Shown piece by piece: positions 22,471-34,647 of a stretch of 64,000 nucleotides of DNA (positions are counted from its first letter, which is position 1; every line of letters begins with the position of its first letter). Both the position numbers and the translations under genes were made by a program. Source of the DNA: Haematobia irritans (lineage: Eukaryota > Arthropoda > Insecta > Diptera > Muscidae); NCBI RefSeq assembly GCF_050003625.1, contig NC_134398.1:113808145-113872144 (forward strand). Reading direction: 5' to 3'. A model generated the notes under the pieces. That model was given only the letters and a program-made list of their open reading frames with translations, had not been told where the DNA came from and did not search any database.

Positions 22471-22770
22471 GAATAAAAACTAAAGGGTGAAAAAATAAAC
22501 TATTTAGATCATTATCCTCCTTATAATATCCATGTTCCTTCCAATATGTAGATCCGCCTAGATCTCCAATAAATCAGCAGTAAGTTTCTCTGAAAATAAA
22601 CAGAATAATTAGCACTTATTTTTTTCAATTAAAAGTTAATTTTGTTAAACATTAACTGCATAGAATATCAAGTTGAATTTTTAGGTTACAGAGTTATAAT
22701 CTTTTTTTTTGCCGTTGTAGTCTTTTAGCATAAAAAGGCGTATTGTTGGACTCGGCAAGTTTTATTTTAG
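22471..22770. other. no supported gene
   Basis: AT-rich, nothing recognised. Confidence 0.4.
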
Positions 22771-22772
22771 TA

Positions 22773-23058
22773 CACCCAGAGAAATTGTAGGTTGCAATTC
22801 GATCATTACAATAAGGAGATAATAACAGTAACCTATTTTTTGTAACAAGAACAGTGTTTTAATTATTTATCCCATTATATTATTATATAACTGTAAAAAA
22901 GTTCACAAAATCAAATAAGAATTCCCATAACTATTCAATTGGTTACAATAACTAATGTCTATCAATTTAGTTTTATGTTGTTGAGCGACCTACAGCATTG
23001 GAATCAACAAATGGTTAGTATCACCAAATGTTTAGTATTGTTAAGAAATGTTTAGTAT
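22773..23058 (+). mobile_element. CACCCAGAG-ended element, interrupted by the gypsy insertion
   Basis: Starts CACCCAGAGAAATTGTAGG after TA at 22771-22772, matching the end seen at 4265-4281. The Ty3/gypsy element inserted at 23055-23058 (GTAT). The far end beyond 29035 was not identified. Confidence 0.5.
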
Positions 23059-23677
23059 TGTTACGAATTTATAGATTTAAGTTTATTTAACTTAGTTTCC
23101 GTTAATTTAAAAATTTCAAATTGTAACGATAAAATTTCGTTATCACTTGTTGGAATCATCTATTTATTTTCTGGTACTTTCCTAAATTTCTTTTATGTTC
23201 TTTTGTTTGCTTGTTTTGATATCGAAATGTTAGTTCTTACTCTCTCATAGTATAACAACCCCTTTGCTTTGTTATTTTGCATTCTCATTTCATCTCACTG
23301 TCTATTGTCATTGTTATTGTTGTTGTAGTAATGCGAGTATATATCTATGTGAGTCTATATGTGTTTGGCACCCACCAGATGAATAACTTAATGGTCGTAG
23401 ACTCTTCTAGCGTTGTCAAAGAATGTTCTGGCGTTGCCAGAATATTGTAGTGCTGCCGGAATATTCTCGTATTGCCAAACCGTCATATATAAAAGCGCTC
23501 GCATGCTGCTAACGAGTCAGTCTTAATTAAAGCGTCAAACGAATAACATCAGTTTGTACGAATTGTAAAGTGAATTAGTGTAAAGTCATAGTAAATAAAT
23601 TGTAGATTAACGTTATTGAAACGAACAGTATTTTAATTGACGGGTAATTAAAAACGCCTAAATATAAAAACGTAACA
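23059..23677 (+). repeat. 5' LTR
   Basis: 619 bp, TGTTACG...CGTAACA. Near-identical to 28392-29031. Confidence 0.95.
23486..23522 (+). promoter_or_regulatory. LTR core promoter: TATA box and initiator
   Basis: TATATAAAAG at 23486-23495 and the arthropod initiator TCAGTC at 23517-23522, about 31 bp downstream. This is the canonical spacing for Pol II. A polyadenylation signal AATAAA lies near 23595. The same box is at 28840-28849 in the 3' LTR. Confidence 0.8.
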
Positions 23678-23679
23678 AT

Positions 23680-23693
23680 TGGTGTCAGAAGTG
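23680..23693 (+). other. primer-binding site (tRNA-Leu type)
   Basis: TGGTGTCAGAAGTG, two bases after the 5' LTR. It is complementary to the CCA-bearing 3' end of a tRNA of the Leu class as I know it (…CACTTCTGACACCA). The isoacceptor is inferred from memory. Confidence 0.75.
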
Positions 23694-23714
23694 AAATAAC
23701 GAAAAAAATCTACA

Positions 23715-24902
23715 ATGAAGTTTAATGAGCTTCGAGTGGAAGACTTAAAAAAGGAATTGGACAAACTGGAGCAGCTGACTACAGGAAACAAAGCTCAGCT
23801 GTAAAAGCGACTACTGGAAGAGTTCGAACGGCGAAAAATGAATATCGAGACACATGAGTTCGATTATAAGGAAGATCTTGACGAATCAGTAGTAGCCAGC
23901 GCCTTGGAAACTCCATCTGTAGCTTCTAATGTTGTTGATTACACATCGATGGTCAATATTTTGAGCAAAATGATGGAAGAAAAAAAAAGTTACAAGAAAC
24001 GCGTAGACCACATTGAAAGAAAATTTGTGGAATTGGATAAGAAATTTATGGCTCATGATGAGAAGTTTGTACACATTGAAAGAAAAATGTCAGAGCTGGA
24101 AATTAAAGGTGGACCAGTGCGCGTTATCGAGGGCTCAAAAACCTCCTGTTTTCGATGGCTCAACTTCATTTGATGTATTCAAATTCCAATGCGAAATGGT
24201 TGCTTCTAGAAATTTATGGAAAGACAATGACAAAGCAATTGAACTTCTATTGGCATTAAAGGGCAATGCCGCTGATGTGATACAAAGCATTCCCGCTGCT
24301 TATAGAAATAATTATAATGAAGTAATAGCGGCACTTCAACGTAAGTACGGCGGACAACATAAACAGACATCTTCAGAATGGAATTAAGAGGAAGAGTCCA
24401 GAAGTCAAATGAGACTCTACAAGACTTTGCAACAGAGGTTGAGCGGCTAGTGCTTTTGACATACCCAGGTGAGAGTCATCCTCTTGTGGACCGCATCAAG
24501 ATTGAGACCTTCGTCAATGGAATTCGAGACCCAGATATAAAATGTGCAACATATGCGTCACAAAAGGCTACATTCGCTGAAACAGTAACATTCGCACTTG
24601 CACAGAAGACTGCGAGATTGTTAGCACGGCCTCAAATTTGCAAGGTACGTACAGTAGAGACAGAGTGTGACGAATCAAAGTCCGTTATTGAGTCGACGAA
24701 AGAGGCCATGAAGCAGGCAATTCAAGAAATGAAGCAAGAGGCAAATAAATCCCGTATCAAATGCTATAACTGTGATAAGCCGGGACATCTAGCTCGAGAA
24801 TGCAAAGCACGACGCAAACGGTCAAGATCCACATCACCATCTCCATTAAACAATAGCCATAAGAAGATGACCCCACAGTCAAGTGAGTCACCTTTAAACT
24901 AA
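23715..24902 (+). pseudogene. gypsy gag, degraded
   Basis: ATG at 23715 (MKFNELRVEDLKKEL), with a coiled-coil-like N-terminus. An in-frame TAA at 23802-23804 sits 29 codons in. Frameshifts follow near 24130 and 24375. The capsid-like core contains FDGSTSFDVFKFQCEM and LLALKGNAADVI. The C-terminus has one CCHC zinc knuckle (CYNCDKPGHLAREC, nt about 24762-24803) and then a basic tail ending at 24902. About 395 codons overall, a usual length for gag. Confidence 0.9.
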
Positions 24903-27900
24903 ATCGAGCTAGTTCAGCGGGGTAAGAGCTGGCCATCTCCATAGCAATAGTTCAAGAGAAAAATAACAATTTAAGTATTGCGGGTGTTATTAATGGCGAC
25001 AAGCGTACTTTGACGTTGTATACTGGTGCATCAAAGTATATCATTAGATCTGATTTAGTAAAAGGAAAAGTTACACCACTGATTGGAGTCAAGCTACGCA
25101 CGGCTACAGGGGAACCCGCAACCGTATATGGAAAGGTCGCCGTAAAATTAACTGTTGCTAACAAATCCGTTACTTATGATTTCATTGTGGCCGATATAGT
25201 AGACGAAGTTATAATTGGAGCGGATTTCATGATTGCTTTTGGTCTCAATCTGGATATGAAGCGTCGTGTAATGACATGGTGCGATGCCGAAATAACGGTA
25301 AACGTGGGATACGACGAGAATACACCTGTCAGGCGTTTGACAACGTCAGAGTCTATACCACTTAATGCCGAAGCAATTATATGGGTTTCTATGAATGGAC
25401 ATTGTGAAGTCGGCCAATTGTGGGAAGCAAAAGCAACAACATCTTGATAGCAAATGCCCTGGTAACAACGAAGGAAGAGAGACTAATACCAGTTCGTGTC
25501 TTGAACTTGTCTGACAATCACGAGCAAATTGTAAAATTTACTGACATTGGCAAGTGTACACCAGCCAAGGCAATAGTCAATTTGGAAGGCAACTCATCAA
25601 AGACACATGGAACAGTGAGAAAACATCTAGAAGGGTATGTCGAGGCTTGGACACGTCATCTATCGCCTTCAGAGAGAAATAAAGCCAAGCAATTGTTGGG
25701 GAAAAACACCTCTGCTTTTGCTTCTGAAAAGGGAAATCAAGGAAGAACATCTGTAGTGAAACATGAAATTAAAACCGCAGAAGAAAGGCCCATAAAACAG
25801 GCACCACGAAGTGTTCCCCTGGCAAAAAGATACGAAGTTCAAAAGCTTATAAAGGAAATGGTGGAGAGTGGTGTGATCGAGCCATCATCAAGTCCTTGGT
25901 GTTCCCCAGTTGTGCTGGTCAAAAAGAAAGATGGAAGTACCCGATTCTGAGTGAACTACAGAAAACTGAATGATGTCACCAAAAAGGACAGTTATCCGCT
26001 TCCACGCATTTATGACACGTTGGACACACTAGCCGGAACAACATGGTTTTCTACGCTTGATTTGCAGAGTGGATATTGGCAAGTAGAGATCGCCGAGAAA
26101 GACAAGGAAAAGACGGCTTTTGGCGTTAATGGCGGTCTCTGGCAATACAATGTAATGCCGTTCGGGCTCTGCAACGCTCCGGCTACCTTCGAAAGATTGA
26201 TGGGGCGGGTACTGAAGGGGTTGCACTGCAAATCGTGCTTGATATACTTGGATGACATCATAGTGATGGGCAAAACATTTGACGAGCACCTTAAGAACTT
26301 GCAAGACGTTATCCAGCAATTGCCATCCGCTGGTCTACGCCTTAACGCAAAGAAATGCTCCCTTTTCCAGCGGGAAGTTAAATACCTGGGTCATCATGTG
26401 ACTGCAGAGGGCATATCCACCGATGAAGACAAAATCCAAGCTGTCAGAGATTGGCCACGACCCCGAAATCTCCACGAATTAAGAAGTTTCCTTGGGTTAT
26501 GTACATATTACCGACGATTCGTCCCAAACTTCGCCAGCATGGCCACTAGTCTCCATAAATTGACGCAAAAGGTCAGAGGTTCCAGTGGAGCGACGAACAG
26601 GAGGATTCATTCCAACATTTAAAAGAACTTTTATGTTCAGCTCCTGTTCTAGCGTGTCCTATTCCGGGCGAAAAATTTGTTTTGGGTTACAGATGCTAGC
26701 GCGCATGGTATTGGAGGTGTGCTATCTCAACAGATAGACGGCAAGGAGAAGGTCATCGGATATTTCAGCCGAACGTTGTCTAAGCCCGAGAAGAACTAGT
26801 GTGCAACGCAACACTTCTTGCTCAGGACTGATCGCTCAGCTCTATGATGGTTGCTCCAATTCAAGAATCCGGAAGCTCAACTGGCATGTTGGATCGAGAG
26901 GCTCCAAAGCTATGATTTCAGTATTGAGCACAGAAAAGGTGGAAAACACGGTAACGGTGACGCTTTGTCACGTCGACCTTGCAGTATAGAATGCAAGCAC
27001 TGCTCGAAAGCTGAACATAAGGAGGAGATTGTTGATATTCGGCTGTTACACATCGAATCTGGAGTGGACTGGCCAACAGAACAGCGTAAAGATCCCATTT
27101 TGAACAAAATTATTTCGGCAAAGGAAGAGAACAAGAAGCCCAGTAAGAAAGACATCGCAGCCGAAAGTCCACTTATGAAATCATACTGGGCTCAATGGGA
27201 TAGTTTAGTTATAGTCAAAGGATCCCTGCAACGTAAATGGGAAAGCGTAGGTGGCAAGAGCAGCCGAAATTTGATCATCGTACCGGATTCCAAAATAAGA
27301 GACGTTTTGGCGGAGTTCCATAATGGTCCCAGTGGAGGTCATCTGGGAATAACCAAAACAGCCGAGAAAGTGAAGCAACGATTCTACTGGGTTGGATGCC
27401 AGAAATCAATTGCTGAATGGGTAGCCAATTACGAGAAGTGCATGAAGGCGAGAGGTCCAACAAGGAAAAGACGAGGTCTTATGCAAGAGTATAGACCAGG
27501 AGCCCCGTTTGAAAGAATAGCAATGAACGTGGCAGGCCCTTTCCTAGTAAGTGATTCTGGAAACCGTTATGTCCTTGTGGTCATGGATTACTTCAGCAAA
27601 TGGCCGGAGGTGTATGCAATTCCAAACCTAGAGGCAAAAACGATTGTGGATGTGGTCAACAAAAACTGGATATGTCGCTACGGTGTGCCGTCCGAGATTC
27701 ACTCAGACCATGGAAGAAATTTTGAATCGGCCATATTCAAAAAGATGTGTGAATCCCTTGGTATCAAGAAAACGAGGACTACGCCATTACATCCACAATC
27801 CGATGGCATGGTAGAAAGGTTTAATCGCACCCTGGAGGAACATCTTCGAAAAGTGGTGGACAACGGCCAGAGGGACTGGGACGAGCATATACCAAAGTTT

Positions 27901-28380
27901 GTGCTGTCCTATAGATCTGCCATTCATGATTCCACCTCTCGAACACCGGCCAATGTTCTATTCGGAACTGAGTTGAAGTTGCCTGGAGATCTGATATTCG
28001 GTGATAAACCTAATGAGCTCGCCATGGAAGAAAACAGAAACGACATCCCAAACACTTTCGGTGAAGTTCACCAATCAGTGCGCAACAAAATAAAAATGGT
28101 CAGCAACAGAATGAAGGCGAGATACGATCGTGCTGTAAATACTGAGGGCTTCCATGAAGAAGAATTGGTTCTGCTATTTAACCCGCAACGAAAGAAAGGA
28201 TTGTGTCCTAAACTGCAAACACAGTGGGAAGGCCCATACAAAGTCATCAAGAAGATCAATGATGTTGTATACCGGATTCAGAAGGACGACATCCCTAGAT
28301 CAAAGATGAAAGTTGTACATCTGGAACGATTGGCTCCTTACGGAACAGGTTCTGTGCCTGTTCGGGACGAACAGGCTTAA
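24903..28380 (+). pseudogene. gypsy pol, degraded (PR-RT-RH-IN)
   Basis: Protease: LYTGAS at about 25018, where the family has D-T/S-G (Tyr replaces the catalytic Asp), then VIIGADFM. Frameshift near 25435. Reverse transcriptase: TGA at 25948-25950 in the RF*VNYRKL block; FSTLDLQSGYWQVE and an intact YLDD at about 26246. Further shifts near 26570 and 26690. RNase H keeps TDAS but has TAG near 26797, a probable deletion of about 60-70 bp removing the Glu motif, and TGA at 26845-26847. Integrase is open for 509 codons to TAA at 28378-28380. It shows HHCC with one Cys replaced by Tyr (NYEKC), the first catalytic Asp replaced by Asn (MNVAGPF), the second Asp in HSDHGRNF, the Glu in MVERFNRT, and a C-terminal GPY-type motif. 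Non-functional. Confidence 0.92.
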
Positions 28381-28391
28381 GCTGGAAGCAT

Positions 28392-29031
28392 TGTTACGAA
28401 TTTGATAATTATAGATTTGAGTTTATTTAACTTAGTTTCCGTTAATTTAAAAATTTCAAATTGTAACGACAAAATTACGTTATCACTTGTTGGAATCATC
28501 TATTCATTTTCTGGTACTTTCCTAAATTTCTTTTATGTTCTTTTTGTTTGCTTATTTTCATATCGAAATGTTAGTTCTTACTCTCTCATAGTATAACAAT
28601 CTCTTTGCTTTGTTATTTTGCATTCTCATTTCATCTTATTGTCTATTGTCATTGTTATTGTTGTTGTAGTAACATAGATCATATATCATATATATATATA
28701 TATGTGAGTCTATATGTGTTTGGCAGCCACCAGATGAATACTTAATGGTCGTAGACTCTTCTAGCGTTGTCAAAGAATGTTCTGGCGTTGCCAGAATATT
28801 GTAGTACTGCCAGAATATTCTCGCATTGCCAAATCGTCATATATAAAAGTGCTCGCATGCTGCTAACGAGTCAGTCTTAATTAAAGCGTCAAACGAATAA
28901 CATCAGTGTGAACGAATTGTAAAGTGAATTAGTGTAAAGTCATAGTAAATAAATTGTAGATTAACGTTATTGAAACGAAAAGTATTTTAACTGAGGGGTA
29001 ATTAAAAATACCTAAATATAAAAACGTAACA
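28392..29031 (+). repeat. 3' LTR
   Basis: 640 bp, with a (TA)-rich expansion near 28680-28705 relative to the 5' LTR. Followed by GTAT at 29032-29035. Confidence 0.95.
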
Positions 29032-29167
29032 GTATACTAAAAGAATTTTAGTTCAATCATGGGACGCACGAAAGGTAGTTGTTGCAACAAGTAAATAGTA
29101 ATATCAACATTGACAATTAAGATGGTATGACGCTACAAAATTTGTAAAACGGGGAACAGCGTCACTA

Positions 29168-29611
29168 CACCGAAAAAAAGTAAACAGTTTTATAGGAAGA
29201 ATGGGCTACCTCGCGCGAAAATTGAACCATTTTGTACTACCATGTTGTACTTTTTAACTGTTGTTCTCGAAATTACTCCCTCTCATTGAAGAAAAAATTA
29301 ACTAAAAGTAAATAAGAAAATCATTGGCGCCAAATCACGACCATTTTAACCATACAGTAGTTCATTCTTACTATTTTTGGGAATCGTACGAAAATTTTCA
29401 TTTGTTTTAGTTAAAAATGAACTTATATGTACGATCATTGAACTTTATACTCGCGTTTAGTTCATAAAATGTTTGAGACATACTTAAAAAAAACGAAAAT
29501 TTCATTGGACTGTGGAAAGTTTGGCAAAAAATAATAAAATTGAACTACAAACAAATAATTTTTTTTGCAATAAAAATAAGTTAAATTTGGCGTTAGTTTA
29601 GTTTTTCTGTG
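29168..29611 (+). mobile_element. MITE-E, full copy
   Basis: Ends are CACCGAAAAAAAGTAAACAG and TTTAGTTTTTCTGTG, with TA at 29166-29167 and 29612-29613. 444 bp, non-coding. Contains the unoccupied site corresponding to the MITE-B insertion at 20358. Confidence 0.85.
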
Positions 29612-29613
29612 TA

Positions 29614-30179
29614 AATGTACTTTTTAATAGTCCGCAATAAATTGAATAATAATGTTCGCATTACCAAGTGTGAACTAGAATTTGGCGTAAGGTAAGTATC
29701 GTATCGACTTAGTAAAAACATAATATTATGAAAGTTTCCATAAAAATTGCAGTCTTCATACACCAACAAACACAAATAATTTTTACGGCAAGCGAGCTTT
29801 TTATTATATTAAGCACGTAGAACTAGTCAACGGCGGTTCTAAGTCGATCTATATTTATATCTAGCCGTTTAGGAAGGAAATTTCTAGCAAGTATATATTG
29901 AATTAGGTTCTGTAGTTTGACCACACAATAACAATCTAATAACCATCTGCCATTGGTGTACAAAAGTATCCCTATAAAAATAGACAAACATTATTTCACC
30001 CCTTTGATGTTAGCACCTTTTGTATTTATTTACGAAGTTTATTATGATTGTAAATCTTGTAATGAATTAATAAAATCTCAATATAATCTGTCCTTTCATT
30101 TAATATTGGAATTTGGTTAAGGTAATAATAAAGAACATCGAGGGTGGTTGCACCAACAAACCAAACAATTAATATGAGA
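29614..30179. other. no supported gene
   Basis: AT-rich, only short random ORFs. Confidence 0.45.
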
Positions 30180-30181
30180 TT

Positions 30182-30756
30182 CCCAGCAAAAAAATTTGGA
30201 AGTTCTTCCAAAGGCACAACTTTAAAAGCACTTCTAGAAGATGCACTCCCAATGATGTTCTTTATTTTAACTACCCATGAAGTTCTTTTAATTTTATTTT
30301 TTTTATAACTTGGTTTTTTATTACTTTTAATGGGTAATTTTAACTTTTTTTGTTTTAAGTAGGTTAAAAACAGACTAAGAATTTATAAAATGGTACAAAT
30401 CTTTTAAATTTTGTCGAAAAAAATGCTAAATCTAATCCGAAAAAATTGTGATGTTTTGAAAATATTTGAAGTCAAACCTTTCCGACAATCGTTAGAATCC
30501 ATTAAAAATTATAAAAAATTATAAAAATTATTTATTTTACAAAATATCGCAGAATTTTTTGATTTACATCCAAAACATTGCATTCGGATCACACCTAAAA
30601 AAGTGATGCAAATTCAGTGCAACTGCTGTTGAAATGGAGAACTTCCGTCCTATGACAAGTCCATGTTAAATTCATCGCTTCTGCGTCAATTTTGCACCAC
30701 TTCCGGATCCAAAAAGAACATTTTCACTACATTTTGGCGACGCTTTTTTGGCTGGG
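30182..30756. mobile_element. CCCAGC-ended element, copy 2
   Basis: Left end CCCAGCAAAAAAATTTGG, right end GCGACGCTTTTTTGGCTGGG, with the 2-bp duplication TT (30180-30181, 30757-30758). The subterminal right part (ACTTCCGGATCCAAAAAG) resembles copy 1 at 16225-17202. Confidence 0.7.
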
Positions 30757-30758
30757 TT

Positions 30759-31718
30759 GCGACAACCAATGCAAAGTTGATCCAACATACACTACCATGT
30801 AGTTACAATTTCCAAATGTTAGTTGTGCTGACAGATATCTGTAGGAAATTGAGCTGACTTTAAGCTAACAAATGGCTTATCAAAACTGAGTCACAGTTGA
30901 CTCAAAAGATCACTCATTTCCAATGTAAAATCCTATTCAGTTAATTTCATAAATAAAACAATTATAGCTTCTGTTCATAAACTTTATTTTTAAATTCAAA
31001 AACCGAACAGTTCTATGTATGACAATTAACAGACTAAAATTCTTAGCATAGATTACATTTATACACATTATTCTGATGAAATCAATATTTACCGTTATTT
31101 CGAATATTTAAATTTAAAGAGATAAAGAGTGTAATTAAATAGAGAGAATTACTTCGAAAGAGAGTATTGATCAAATTGAATTTACAAAGATTAAAACTAA
31201 AGGAGAGAGGAATGAATAAAACAAAAGTAGAAGGAGAGAATGTTAATACAAATAATTTAATTAACAGTGATGTTAAGATAATATGTTATATTATCGTTAT
31301 TTCTCCCCCGTTAAATTTAAGCAGTGGGGGTGTCATTTTTATTCATTTTGCTTTAATTAATTTAAAAACATTTTGCTTTAATTAATTTAAAAACAAAAAG
31401 ATAGAAAAACAAACAAAAACAATTTTTCTATCCTATTCATTCTCTCGATCTTTACAATACGTACATATATAACACATTTTTGGAATTCTTAAAACTAATT
31501 ATTTAATGTACTAAATAATAATGTAATGATAAATAATAGTAACTTAATTCAATTTATTTCGGAAATATTTACATGGCCATTATATTTTGTGTTCTTTTTT
31601 ATATAAAAACCATGAATATTATGTAATTTACTAAATCTAAATTTGGATTCTTCTTTATGCCTAATTATAATTATAATTCTTTATATAGCCTTCTTCCTTA
31701 TGTTCGGAATACGATTCC
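30759..31718. other. AT-rich, possible retroelement 3' region; no gene
   Basis: Lies downstream, in minus-strand sense, of the integrase of the second retroelement, so it may contain its 3' end, but no LTR pair could be identified. A 26-bp direct duplication (TTTTGCTTTAATTAATTT...) occurs at about 31343-31394. Confidence 0.4.
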
Positions 31719-31720
31719 CT

Positions 31721-32698
31721 CCCAGCAAAAACTCTCATTACCCGGTAATCTTGTAGGTAAGCCTATTTAAAAATTAATAACCACTTATTAATTGGCATCG
31801 CTTCGGATTACATTTACATACGCATGTCCTAGAAGGAAAGTACTTGTCCCCAGGCATACTTTCGGCCATAAAATAAGTAGTGCATTTAAAGCATATAATC
31901 ACCTAATTTGTAATGACTTATTCGTATATACACCAAAGCTTGCAAAATAGCCACTTATTGTCTCAGGCAACCATATCTCGAAAATATTGATTTCTATCGC
32001 CGATTACAATGGATCAAAATATGGCGAGTGATGCTGTAATAGAAGAACTACTTTAATAGAAACGAATATTGTATAGATAAACAAAAAATCTAATAAATAA
32101 TCTAAATATAATGCAAATTAATTTCCCACTTAAAATAGAAATGAATGTAGTTTGTTTAAGGGAGTTGGATTCGTGAATTACGTTATAATATATCCAATAG
32201 CCAATTCACATAAGGTTCAAAATCTACTAAAAGTGGATTTTAAGTCTCTTTTTTTATAAGGCAAATGGCATTTGAAATTTAGTTTAAGAGCATTTTAGAA
32301 GTGTAATGTGAATGGGGTATAAGAAAGCATTTATTTAAAACATAATATGACAATGTCATTAAACACAATTATTATGAAATATTTGTGATAAAAATTTCTT
32401 AACGGAACAATTTTCAGAATTACCGTTACATTACATATTCTTTTTGATTTTTTACGTAAGTGCTCGATTATGAGAATAATTATACCTGATGGTACCATCA
32501 TTTATTCTATTTTATTAATTCGTTAACTACAACTGCATAACATTTGAGAATAACAATTCGAAAACTACCGAGAAGTATTTATTTTTGTCATTACAAGTTA
32601 GTCATTATAACTCGCCGCAATGTAATGCAACGTGTAATGACAGCTTTACTCCTGGTAATGTCAATTGTAATTAGATGAGGTTAACTAGTTTTGCTGGG
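31721..32698. mobile_element. CCCAGCAAAAACT element, copy 3
   Basis: Ends are CCCAGCAAAAACTCTCATTA and GTTAACTAGTTTTGCTGGG, with the 2-bp duplication CT (31719-31720, 32699-32700). Nearly the same length and sequence as the inverted copy 50465-51446. No coding capacity. It abuts the end of the integrase remnant. Confidence 0.85.
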
Positions 32699-32699
32699 C

Positions 32700-33768
32700 T
32701 TACTCAAATTTAGTTTTGTAATATTTCTTAGATTCTTCTATGAATTCTTTCTTATCACAGTTCCCAAATTCAATATTAAATGGTTTCTCCCTGGTAACCG
32801 AATGTAAGCTGTTATTGTAATACTCTATAGCTTTGCTCATTTTCTCTTTTATTGTAAGAGATTTGTGTTCTAAATATAAGATGCCTATGTTCTCAGCTAA
32901 AGTGTTATGGAATCTCTCAATATCAGCATTACCAGTGTGAGTGTTTGATTTTGTTATTGTTTGGTTATTTCTATCTTCCAAATAGAATGCCGTAGCAAAT
33001 TTTGAAAATCTGTCAATAAAGGTCAAAAAGTTCGATTTAGAATTTGTCCTATGTCAGTTGGAGTTAAATTGAATTTAACTTTTATTGGTCTACGATCAAA
33101 TTTTGATTTTTGTCAAACATCACAATTATTAATCTATTTTTGAACCAAAGTTTTTAAATGTGGAAAGTATATCAATCGCTTAAGCCATTCGTAGTTCTCA
33201 CTAATCCCTGTATGTCCGGTCTCATTACGATGATACTGGTGGATATACTTGTACACTTCATCCTTAGAAGACATATCTCGAGCCCAATAAGAGCAGCGGC
33301 AAAATTTAATTTGTGAATGGTGTTCAAATATATCTCTTATCTTTTCTTGAAGGATGTAATAACGGCTATCCTCTAACTCCGAGTATATACCTACCTTTCC
33401 CTTTTCTAAATTATCAGTAAGGATTTTGTCCAGCCCATTCTCTAAGTCATCCAAAGAAATGTAAATTCTCTTGTTCCCATGTACAATCTCATTATCTTTT
33501 GTCTTTACTTCTGTCAAAATTATCTGTACCTTAAAACGATTAACCACCGTATCCAGAATACTAATGAAATCCCTCGGTCCTTCGGTCTGAGAATGTACTA
33601 TAGCCAATTCGTCAACGCTATTATTATATAGTGAGCTATTGGATCGGTGCAGAAAATTAATTTCTCGTGTGTCGCTATTTATCCTACTTAAAAATTCGGC
33701 AACATTATTTTGGTTACCCTTTATGTAGTCCACAGTAAGGTTAAATTCGCTAAGTTTTATTAACCATC
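32700..33768 (-). pseudogene. retroelement RNase H end and integrase, degraded
   Basis: Minus strand: the RNase H tail CRWLIKLSEFNLTVDYIKG, a tether, then an integrase zinc domain with H...H (YIHQYHRNETGHTG). A TGA at 33115-33113 sits where the last Cys of the CxxC pair is expected. The core keeps FIDRFSKF and the Glu-containing NADIERFHNTL, but the segment holding the middle catalytic Asp is deleted. Ends at a stop next to the CCCAGC element. Confidence 0.85.
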
Positions 33769-33770
33769 TA

Positions 33771-34645
33771 CACGCAAAAAAATAATTCTTTCCTCCCAAA
33801 CGAAATTTTAGACAAACAAAGTTCGTTTCTCATTTGTTTTTCGTTGAAAGGAAGTGTATTTGGAAGAAAAGTATATACTTTTTGTGATAAACGTTTATTC
33901 TTTTCCAGGATGTAAAAACAATTTCATAAAAACTAACTCAAAATATTTTTTTTTCTGTCTAATTGCATTTTCCCTCACATCTTTCTCACTTCCACGAAGT
34001 TTTTTAGTTCTTAGCACCTTTTTCTGTAATACTAACAATGTAGAAGAAATTGTACGATTTTATAAATTTTTAAAATTTGTTTTACCTTTCGCCTGGACGG
34101 AGAATTGAACCGCGGACCATGCAACTTGTAAGCCAACACACTATCCACTGAGCTATGTAGCCGTTATTGTCATCAATAGACAATTACCCATATAAGTTAT
34201 ACTTATATAGCATAGCTTGCGGCGCCCACGAGCCGATTAAACAAAGTTTATTTAACAGAAAAATACATTTAGTTGGGCACCGTGGAGCAGTGGTCCGACT
34301 TGCATGCCAAGGGTCGTGGGTTCGATCCCTGCTTCGACAAAAGTTTTTTTTTTTACATATATTCCTGATATGGTCGGAAGATTCCGAAAACAATGTTCAA
34401 CATCACATTCTACTATATTAAATTTTTACTATGAACTGTAAAATGTGTTTTAATAAAAACCTAAAGTCAGAAAAGAACAGTGTTTGATATAAACGAAATG
34501 GATTGTGTTGTTGGTTCAAAAATAACTTTTTTTATTAAAAAATAAACATTTTGTAACAAACGAATTTTTTGGTGATAAAAGAAGCAATTCAAAAAACTCT
34601 AACAAAAGAAAAACGTTTTCCGTACACGTTTTATTTCTTTGCGTG
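33771..34645. mobile_element. family U element, copy 2
   Basis: Ends are CACGCAAAAAAATAATTC and TTTATTTCTTTGCGTG, with TA at 33769-33770 and 34646-34647. 875 bp. The interior has the tRNA-like pair and the same core (TTTTTAGTTCTTAGCACC) as family T, but the terminal 200 bp differ from T. Inserted in the RNase H coding region, with the frame preserved across the empty site. Confidence 0.88.
34087..34343. repeat. divergent tRNA-like pair in U copy 2
   Basis: Minus module 34163-34087 (B-box-like reverse complement GGAGAATTGAACCGCGG) and plus module 34271-34343 (GTGGAGCAGTGG A-box-like, GGGTTCGATCC B box). Same order and divergent orientation as in T elements. Confidence 0.65.
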
Positions 34646-34647
34646 TA

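Larger units (their letters stand above)
23059..29031 (+). mobile_element. Ty3/gypsy LTR retrotransposon, complete but mutated
   Basis: Structure: 5' LTR, primer-binding site, gag, pol (protease, reverse transcriptase, RNase H, integrase), 3' LTR. The LTRs start TGTTACG and end CGTAACA and are flanked by the 4-bp duplication GTAT (23055-23058, 29032-29035). The LTRs differ at roughly two dozen positions by eye (a few percent). No env. The domain order places it in Ty3/gypsy. The primer type suggests an mdg3-like lineage, but I am not sure. Confidence 0.95.

Noticed and set aside
34271..34343. Functional tRNA-Cys/Ala gene (GCA in loop)
   Set aside because: The T-arm pairs but the acceptor stem does not, and the same head occurs in a SINE. 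Called tRNA-like only.
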